Positions 56,638 to 64,000 of a DNA stretch of 64,000 bases are shown here, piece after piece; the first letter of the stretch is position 1; each line of letters starts with the position of its first letter. Origin of the DNA: Heliocidaris tuberculata (taxonomy: Eukaryota; Echinodermata; Echinoidea; Camarodonta; Echinometridae); the NCBI GenBank assembly GCA_025618425.1, contig CM046836.1, forward strand, positions 19,436,278 through 19,500,277. The letters are read 5' to 3'. The position numbers were made by a program, and so were the translations under genes. The notes under the pieces are model-generated. The model did no database searches. It saw only the letters and a program-made list of their open reading frames with translations, and was not told the DNA's origin.

Positions 56638-58097
56638 AATTGAAGAAGATGATAACGCCGAAGCTGTCTGTCGACGAATGCAGAGGAAGACTAGTTGATC
56701 ATTACATAAGAACGGGGAAGATACCACTAAAGCCCTGGGACAGAAGCAACTACACAGACTTCAAAGATCTTCATACGAAAATCAGCCTACTCGTCGAAGA
56801 CAAGGGCGAGAGAGGAGGAGAACAAACAAAGCATGTACCACTGGCAGGCTCTATCAATGATATCTTCAGGACGGAAGTTGACGGATCTCTTCCCACTCGC
56901 ATCCTTCTTCTTGGCGGAGCTGGTCACGGAAAGACGACAGCAGTAGCTAAGATGGCACATGATTGGGCTACTAAAGAGGATGATTCTCCTCTTAAAGATG
57001 TACCTCTCTTGTTTGCCTTGAAATACAGACGAACGGGCAAGAGTACATCCCTTGGAGAGGCCATCGTGAGTCAACTGTTGGGCCGTATGAAGGGCGTCAC
57101 ACCGGAAGAGATAGAGCGGTTCATCGGTGACAATGAAGAAGATTGTTTCATTCTTCTTGATGGATACGACGAATTCAGTGGATCCATGAGCTCCCCGGAT
57201 CCTAAAAGTAGTCTGGTTGAGCTTACTCTTTGTCAGCGCTTCTTGATGTGTCGGGTGTTGGTGACGAGTCGCCCTCATTGCCGGGAGGAATTTAAGATTG
57301 AGGACCTCCGCTATGTCTATGCAGTGATGGAAGTTGAAGGGTTTGCAAAAGAAAAGTCAGAAGAATACATAGAACGTTTCTTCCGGTCGAACCCACCAGT
57401 TAGTCAACTTCTGAAACACTACCTCGCGAAAGAGACTGACATTAAGAGCTTGTTGAATATACCGTTCTTCTGCATGGCCATTTGTACGCTGTGGCAGGGT
57501 GGGTTATTGCAGTCGGTCCATTCTAAACCATCGATCTTGGATAATCTGCTGATGTATTTGATTCAGCATGCTCGTTCAAAAGGAACTCTGATTGGCCGAT
57601 CCCTGCCTGGAATTCTTTCGGCAAAAGAACTGAAGTCATTCATATGCAGTATTGGAAAGGTTGCCTTTGCAAGTTTTGTAAGTAATAGCGACAGGGTAGT
57701 TTTCACGTTAGAGGACTTTGACGAATGTCAGGAAGCACTTGACTTGGCTGTTCATATTGGACTCGTTTCTCAAGAAACTGAATTGGAAGGACCTATTGCC
57801 TGGTTCGAACTGCCCCCGACTCGTATCGAGTTCTATCACAAAATTGCACAAGATCATTGCACTGGGATCTATCTCTCAAGCCTCACCACAACAGAATTCG
57901 AAAGGGAAATGTTTAACCTGGATGATGGAGTAAGCAAGCAAATTGAAATGATTAATCTACTCACATTCGCGTCGGGATCGTGCAAGGAGGATTGTAAGAC
58001 TATCATTGGAGAAATTTCATCTAGGCTTCACATGTATTCGCCTAGCATAGCCTTTCGCCATGCAGTACGGACTGTTCATCAATCATTACTTGCTTAG
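56638..58097 (+). CDS. NACHT-domain exon of an NLR-like receptor, no LRR
   Basis: Acceptor TTAATTTAG at 56636-56637 opens a phase-1 exon of about 486 codons. NACHT NTPase domain: LLLGGAGHGKTTA with Walker A (56913-56936), FILLDGYDEF with Walker B and adjacent acidic residues, VLVTSRP sensor, then helical regions ending FYHKIAQDHCTGIYL, the usual end of the NACHT-associated winged-helix part. Such proteins oligomerise on sensing danger and signal through the N-terminal domain. Unlike complete family members, the frame stops (TAG) about 60 residues later with no leucine-rich repeats, and none is seen to 64 kb. It may be a natural short form or a truncated duplicate. Joined to the DEATH exon the protein would be about 574 residues. 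Confidence 0.85.
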
Positions 58098-58223
58098 ATA
58101 AATAGCGCAGAAAGTCGCAAGTAAAAGAAATTCCCTCTAGAATCCAGCATGGCAAGTTAATAATATTTTCTTGTTAATGACAGAGCTCTTTTATGGCGCT
58201 GCAAAGTGCTGTAATGTAATAAG

Positions 58224-58651
58224 GCCCGTTGCACATGCACGAGGCGTCATTCGACTTTGTCATTACCTTGCCTAATCAAACTTGTGCTTTGACTAGATCT
58301 GTTCACAAATATATTCATATTTTGGGCATACTTTGAAAACAAAGGTTGTTCTTGACAACCTGAAAACAACAATTAATGTATGCAAACTGGATTCCAAGTA
58401 TTGTAGTTCATTCATTAATAACAGGTTAATGGAATACCTCGTTACTATAGTACCCCAGGAAAGAAACATCCATAAATTTGAATAACTTTGTGAACAGGTC
58501 TATTAGCACAGACATCAGTTATTTAACACAGTGCTTTCACTGTTCATCACGATTTGTACGATATCACTCTCTCATGGTGCGCCAAAGGCCGGGCCAATCG
58601 CTGACGCAATACCCCGTCAGCAATATTAATGACGCCTCAAGTGCAACGGGC
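58224..58651. mobile_element. MITE with GCCCGTTGCAC ends
   Basis: 428 bp directly after the NACHT stop. GCCCGTTGCACATGCACGAG then GCGTCATT at the left pairs with AATGACGCCTCAAGTGCAAC then GGGC at the right. Non-coding. If LRR exons once followed, this is one of the insertions that now occupy the place. Confidence 0.8.
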
Positions 58652-58748
58652 ATTATCTGCAAATTCAAGCATGCTCGTACGGTGGGGTTGGCTGTCGTTC
58701 TTGCCCGAGTATCAGCTTCCGAGAACTTATCTTTTGCGAGCGAGTAAT

Positions 58749-58789
58749 AATGTTTTTGTTGTTGTTGTTGTTTTTGTTGTTGTTGTTGT
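58749..58789. repeat. (TGT)n microsatellite
   Basis: About 13 TGT units with one T interruption. Confidence 0.9.
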
Positions 58790-58799
58790 TCATAACGTT

Positions 58800-58975
58800 T
58801 AATGTAACTTCATCATTAGAGTATAGGTAATATAGTCGGGAAACTATGTGGTCTTTTTGTAATTTCTATATATTGCGTCATATACTCTAATGATGAGGTT
58901 ACATAAGATCATAATAGGTAATATACTACATGTTGTATAGAAATGACAAAAAAGACCACCTTGTTTCCCAAATGT
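58800..58975. mobile_element. Two interleaved inverted repeats (foldback unit)
   Basis: TGTAACTTCATCATTAGAGT at about 58804 pairs with ACTCTAATGATGAGGTTACA at about 58883. GGGAAAC..GTGGTCTTTTTGT at about 58840 pairs with GACAAAAAAGACCACCTTGT then TTCCC near 58950. The two pairings overlap, so the unit has two alternative folds. Confidence 0.7.
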
Positions 58976-59254
58976 GAGGTGATAGCACCGGCGTAAATCC
59001 GGTTCAAGGAGTGGGGGTATGATCGCAATATTGAGCGGAAATTTCCAAAGTTTGGGGGCACCAATAATCAAGGGCTATTTCTGGGGGGGGGGGGGACACC
59101 TACAACGGGAAAAATATACCATCTGTAAACATTGGCATATATACTCTACATTGTGATTACATTTATAGGGATTTCAATTATGTTTCTCTCTTACATACTC
59201 TGATATACTTTATTTAAGCATCAAAGTTTGCAGTTGGGTTTGATGACCTACATG

Positions 59255-59470
59255 TTAATGTGCGAGCGAGCGAAGCGAGCGAGCAATATTTTTAAGGTCT
59301 GTGAGACTGCATGGTGATCAATAACATCTTATAAAGAGGAAAAACCCATTTCTGAAAAGTTTTTAAACAGTCTCGGCATGAGAGACTGTAAAGACCTCTA
59401 ATAAGTAACATAACTATATCAAAAATTAATATAAATGTGAGCGAGCGTAGCTAGCGAACCTTGACGACAT
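59255..59470. repeat. GCGAGCGAGCGAAG repeat fragments
   Basis: GCGAGCGAGCGAAGCGAGCG at about 59262 and GTGAGCGAGCGTAGCTAGCG at about 59437 bracket about 180 bp containing the pair ACAGTCTCGGCATGAGAGAC. Related to the GCTTCGCTCC motif at 25480 and 33020. Confidence 0.45.
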
Positions 59471-59504
59471 TGAAGTAAAGTTGCTCTAAATGGCTTTAAA
59501 TTAG

Positions 59505-60380
59505 GGGCATAACTTATGGAGGAAGAAAAAAGGGAGGCCTTATCAAGAAAAAAAATGGCACTTATCAGAAAAGAAAAGGAGCAGGAATTTTTCATATTAA
59601 AAAGAGCAATTTATCAGAGGATGAAACATGAAGTATTTGCCGCACATGAATACCGGCACTTTACAAGAGGTGAAAAAGGCACTTATGAGAATGGAAAATG
59701 GGCATTTTTTTTGTAAAGGAAGAGGGGCTCTTATCAGAAGGAATAAGTGTACTTCTTAGAAAGAAAAGGAGCCCGTGTCAAAATGAATTAAGGGGAACTT
59801 ATCAGAGTGTAAAGGAGCACTCATCAGAGATGAGTGACAAGTGTCATTTAGCAGAAGGCGGAAGGGGCACTTGTCAAATTAGTAAGGGCACCTCTCAAAT
59901 TTGAATAGAGCCATTGCCACAGGTGAAAAAGCACTTATCAGATGGAAAGGGGGTAATTTTTGTATCTGAAAAGTGAGAATGGAAAAAAGGCTGTTATTTA
60001 AAGGGATTAATATGTACATTTGGTGCAAATGATTTGTAAGGGAATTGTCGAAGGAAAGATTTTATGAGAGGTAAAGGGAAGAGGCTCGTTTTTAGAAATA
60101 AAGTAACTGGAGCATTTATCAGAAAGAATAGGGGCAATCATAAGATTGGAAAATGGGCACGTGTCATAATATAAACGATACTTATATGAGGGGAAGGGGC
60201 ACTTCTTACAAAGAAAAAGGGACATTTGTCAAGGAAGAAGGCGTACCTCACAGATTTTAATAGGCCTCTGGCATTATCAATGCTAATAAAATCAAATTGT
60301 AAGAATGTGGAACGGGGAGAATATAAAGGAAAGGGGGCACTTATCTGAAATAAAAGGAACACTTTCCTATATAAAAGGGG
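59505..60380. repeat. Degenerate ~30-bp minisatellite, purine-rich
   Basis: About 25-30 diverged copies of a unit resembling GGGGCACTTATCAGAAnGRA followed by AAA. Examples near 59560, 59605, 59732, 59798, 59930, 60115 and 60335. Spacing varies from about 25 to 45 bp. ORFs through it (lysine/glutamate-rich) are short and broken. Confidence 0.7.
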
Positions 60381-61399
60381 AAACTTCTAGGATACCCAAA
60401 TTCCTGAAATACTGGGAACACTGTAGCCCCCCCCCCACCCCCACCTCCACAGTGCCTGATTTTAAATAATCCTGAAATTTCTCTAAAGAGTTGGTGCGTC
60501 ATTCTGAATCCTGAAAGAAGACTCATGAACTTGTAGAAGATGTATTAGATAGACTGTCATTTTGGAGAATGCTGTACAGTCCCGAGAAGTCTCCTCGTGT
60601 CCTCAGCATGACGTGAAAATATATGAGCTTGTTTTCTATACTTTGATTATAATACCATGTTTTATTAGGCCTACATTTTACATTAACTGTGCATTAAAGA
60701 GGCAGGGATATAAAGCCCATTTTTACGAACGGAAAATATGTTAGTAATGAACATGGATGAGAGATTTTGATATGTAAAATCGGAAATATCGGGACATTCA
60801 AATCATATCTTTAGCATATTAATTGCATTTTAAGGAATTATTTTCACTTCTATAACAGTCTTTTATATCAATTTTATCAATTTTATCATTCGATGCGAAT
60901 GATTGATATAAAAAGTATTTCTTCCTTGAAAAGTGGGGGGTATATTTGTACAGGCCACCCCCCCCCCTCCCCGAAAAGTGTGTGTGGGGGGGGGGGGGGT
61001 ATATATACCCCCATCCCCCGGGGATTTACGCCAGAGGGTGATAGTTTCCTGAATATCGATATAGTTTATCATTCTCAGGAGGCTGCAGTCGGCAGCCCCT
61101 TGCCCCTCCCCCGCCTTGTACGCTTTAAGAATGACAAAACAAAGAATGATTGGCAAGATTACATAATTTATTTGTATTCATTTATTGCAAGGGATCGGTA
61201 TACAACTCTCTTAATAAGTACATGATATCAATTTAACAAACCAAGTCATGTATCTTTTATAATTTGTCACCCCCCCCCCCCAATCTTTCCAGTTTACTTT
61301 TCTCAGAAGTGATGATTTTAAAAAACATATTTTCTCTTAAGTGATGATGTCGTTGTTGCAATTAGAATTTATATATACATATATATATATATATATATA
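60381..61399. other. AT-rich DNA with G/C homopolymer fragments
   Basis: Poly-C at 60427-60435 and 60958-60967, poly-G at 60985-60998 and poly-C at 61269-61280. CGGGGATTTACGCCAGAG at about 61019 resembles the inverted CACCGGCGTAAATCCGG at 58987. No gene. Confidence 0.5.
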
Positions 61400-61690
61400 A
61401 GAAGAACACAGTAGAAAATCTTATAACGGCGTTCATTGGTTAAGCACATAAAAGAGGATGCGCTTAACCAATGAACACCGTTATAAGATTTTATGTCTAA
61501 TGCTTAGCAACACACGCGCACCTTAATGGTTGTCATGATCACGCTTAGATTGCGTTCGCTTATAATAAACAACATATTTGTATAATCTCGCATTGTAAGT
61601 TTTTATCCCTGAAGAAGAGGGAGGCCCCCGAAAATTCGGATCGAATAAATTTCAGTTGGCAATTAATGCATTTCTACTGTGTTCTTCTTG
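61400..61690. mobile_element. Element with AAGAAGAACACAGTAGAAA ends and inner hairpin
   Basis: 291 bp with 19-bp perfect inverted ends (about 61400 and 61670-61690). Inside, AAAATCTTATAACGGCGTTC then ATTGGTTAAGC pairs with its near-exact reverse complement after an 11-nt loop (about 61416-61490). The right part carries a CTGAAGA..GAAA motif followed by AATAAA, reminiscent of hammerhead-bearing retroelement ends. Confidence 0.7.
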
Positions 61691-61720
61691 TTTATTAATT
61701 TTGCCAATACATGGACTATG

Positions 61721-61726
61721 ATCATA

Positions 61727-61758
<32 letters not shown>

Positions 61759-61790
61759 AATATATATATATATATATATACACATGTATA
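61721..61790. repeat. (AT)n and T-run
   Basis: (AT)n, about 16 T, then (AT)n again. Confidence 0.95.
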
Positions 61791-62478
61791 TACACTGCCC
61801 TCCAAAAGTTTAATCACCCACAGTTTATTTATCATCAGATATGTTATACTGCAACAATTTGGTATCAAACTGAAGAGTAGACATCACCCTTCAAGTTGAC
61901 AACAGTTTAACATAATTATATGTAAAGCATTTCAGGGGGTAGTCATGCGTTAAAAAGGGAACCTAACCCCCCAAATACCCTTTCCAGCAAAATAAGAAGG
62001 TCACTGGTTTGGTCAGTTGCTCTAGCATTTTTGCCCTTTCAGCATTCCACAAAATCTGACCCTCGTTTGTACTGATTAATATTACAAATTTGTTGACTGA
62101 TATACAATAAACTATACTCATGCAGAAAAATTTTCAACTCAGAAACACATCAACATTTTGGGAACACCACAATGCTTTTTGGTTGTCTTTTTTCATGGGA
62201 AGTCATATTCTTTGCATTTGTGTATACCCTTCCATGACAAATAACGACTAAATGAATAATGCTATGTCATGAGATGTACATTTATTAGGTGGTCTGTCGT
62301 AGACAGATCACCTCTTAATTTCGTAAGAATTTTCTTTATTATTTATTTTTTTTCTCCCATTTTTTTGTGGTCACGATTGCTCAAAATCTGTTCAGTCAAT
62401 TTCCCGTATCTTTTTCAAGGTCATTATTTTATCGTGACGTCATCAGAATGTCTTTCTATGCCTTCTGGAGATGAAAAA

Positions 62479-62700
62479 GTATTGTCTTCCAGCAGGACAA
62501 TGACCCCAATAATTGTTTAAGGCTTTGCTAAAACTACTGAGCAAAAAGAAGAGAAAGGGTCCTGAAAATCATGGATTGGTCACCCCGATAGAGCTGATAT
62601 GGGAAGAGCTGGACAGGAAGGTCTGATAAAAATACCCAGCAAGTGAGCTTCATCTTCTGAAAGCACTGAAATACATTTTCAGTGACTACCTTCACAACTA
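62479..62700 (+). pseudogene. Tc1 transposase C-terminal fragment, copy 1
   Basis: Reads VFQQDNDPNNCLRLC then stops and shifts, with WEELDRKV- and P.S.LHLL-like remnants. FQQDNDPKH is the conserved block around the second catalytic Asp of Tc1 transposases. Confidence 0.75.
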
Positions 62701-62711
62701 CCTCCACAAGT

Positions 62712-62945
62712 TTGTCTTCCAGCAGCAAAATGACCCCAAACATTCCTCACGGCGCAATGCAAAACTACCTTTAGAAAACAGAAGAGAAAGGAGTCCTGAA
62801 AACCATGCTATGGGAAGGGTTGGACAGGAAGGTCCGAGAAATATGCCCAACAAGTGAGCCTCATCTGTTGGAAATTCTTCAGAAGGCATGGAAAGACATT
62901 TCCCGTGACTTCCTCCACAACTAATTCTACAATTTGACCAGCTGG
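62712..62945 (+). pseudogene. Tc1 transposase C-terminal fragment, copy 2
   Basis: Tandem duplicate of copy 1: VFQQQNDPKHSSR, then in another frame LWEGLDRKVREICPTSEPHL and LEILQKAWKDISRDFLHN. The catalytic Asp position reads Gln (QQQN for QQDN), and frameshifts and a deletion of the WPGQSPDLNPIE region make it inactive. Confidence 0.78.
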
Positions 62946-63480
62946 ATGCCCAGGACATGCAGGATGTGCCGTGATGTTGTCGCTACCATGCAGGGCCGGG
63001 TTCTTTGATGAGAGCTATTCATTATCCGAAAAGTGATTAAATAAACCTTTGAAAAATAAAGAAATGTGCACCTCAACAAGTTATTATTAATTTAGGCATT
63101 ATTTTCCTTGAAGAAGTAACACAAATGCAAAGAATAAACAATAAAATATGATTTTCCACAATAAAAAAGCAGAAAAAAAAAGCATTGTGGTGATCCCCAA
63201 ATATTGATGTGTTTATTAGATGAAAATATTAGTTTCCTGCATGAGTAAAGGATTGATTAATGTATATCAGTCAATAAAATGTTTAATATTCAACAATACA
63301 AACAAGGGTCAGATTTTGTAGAAAGCCGGAAAGGCAAAATGCTTCCACAACTGACCAAACCAATGACCTTATATTTTCCACTAGAAACGATATTTTGGGG
63401 GATAGGTAAATACTGACTATTGTATACTTTGCATAACTCTTTACATTGTGTTAAAGAATTTACTTACTTCTGTATACCTG

Positions 63481-64000
63481 TACATTCTAGTTATTTCAGT
63501 ATCGAAACTTAATAAAAACAGTGATCTGCCATAGCCAACATACTGTTCTTATTTGAATCAATAAGCCCTGCAGCTGCTAAATACAATATAAATTGTATCA
63601 AATATAATCAGTGGTGTATATACGTTCCTAAACATTTGCATTGATAGCTGGAAATCCCCAACTGAACTCACCCCTTCTTAATCCTATTATCCCCTCCCCC
63701 TCTTCCCGCAAGTCAACCCCCTTTTACTACTTATGGTTATGAACTAAATATCTGGGGGCTTCAAGCAAATTAAGCTATGCTTTAATAGGCTGTAGCCATT
63801 CTGTATCCTCACTTTTAATACACGATTGTACTCAAGCTATGTTAACTGTAAATACGATTGTCTATACGCTGTATGTAAATACATTGCCAATTATTGTTGT
63901 ATTAAATGACAAAGTAATCAATAAATATTTTCCCTATTTCTCCTATTTCATGAGTTGCCTTATTGTTTGAAATGTATATTTTGGTAGGCGTTGAAACAAC
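63481..64000. other. AT-rich DNA, nothing recognised
   Basis: No ORF or repeat of note. Confidence 0.5.

Larger units (their letters stand above)
61791..63480 (+). mobile_element. Dead Tc1/mariner-type transposon with long inverted repeats
   Basis: Left end TACACTGCCCTCCAAAAGTT, the usual Tc1-type opening. Arms of about 250-290 bp (about 61905-62200 and 63165-63450) are reverse complements: GGTTTGGTCAGTTG, AAAATCTGACCCT(C/T)GTTTGTA, TTGACTGATATACA, ACTCATGCAG and CACCACAATGCTTTTT. The exact right end is degraded. Only C-terminal transposase relics remain inside. Confidence 0.8.

Noticed and set aside
56787..57278. 163-codon ORF antisense to the NACHT exon
   Set aside because: Shadow of the coding strand without any domain.

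Overview
The window looks like animal nuclear DNA, most probably from an echinoderm such as a sea urchin. It is AT-rich, has spliced genes with GT/AG introns, no bacterial-type gene packing, and very many short transposon-derived repeats. The best taxonomic hints are a DEATH-plus-NACHT immune receptor of the type greatly expanded in sea urchins, LINE 3' ends of the CR1/L2 kind, and abundant TACATGTA and GGCGGATCCAGG repeats. The assignment is an inference; no species-specific marker was checked. A 500-N assembly gap lies at 28469-28968.

Host genes are few. (1) An inward-rectifier potassium channel (Kir) is encoded in one coding exon at 2853-4229 (+), preceded by a 3' splice site. (2) A DEATH-NACHT receptor gene (+) appears split between a DEATH-domain exon (48975-49264) and a NACHT exon (56638-58097). 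The splice phases match and the reading ends without leucine-rich repeats. (3) A weakly supported, spliced minus-strand transcript with tiny ORFs (53.2-55.7 kb) lies inside that putative intron.

Region by region: 0-5 kb is Kir with pyrimidine microsatellites upstream. 5-35 kb has no convincing host gene and is a mosaic of miniature inverted-repeat elements (MITEs), foldback elements, a tRNA-derived SINE, 5'-truncated LINE tails and tandem arrays. Several elements are nested: a MITE inside a tandem array at 14.9 kb and an 871-bp foldback inside a MITE at 22 kb. 35.5-46.9 kb is one long minus-strand LINE with an L1-type ORF1 and a CR1/L2-type endonuclease/reverse transcriptase, with a ~770-bp tandem array between them. 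A nearly intact plus-strand RTE-like LINE is inserted in its reverse transcriptase with an 11-bp target duplication. 47-58 kb holds the immune receptor and a cluster of poly-C/poly-G repeats. 58-64 kb holds a MITE, a degenerate ~30-bp minisatellite, an element with a hammerhead-like motif, and a dead Tc1/mariner transposon.

The host genes show no operon-like cooperation. The main story is one conserved ion channel, one immune receptor and a dense, datable record of nested transposition.
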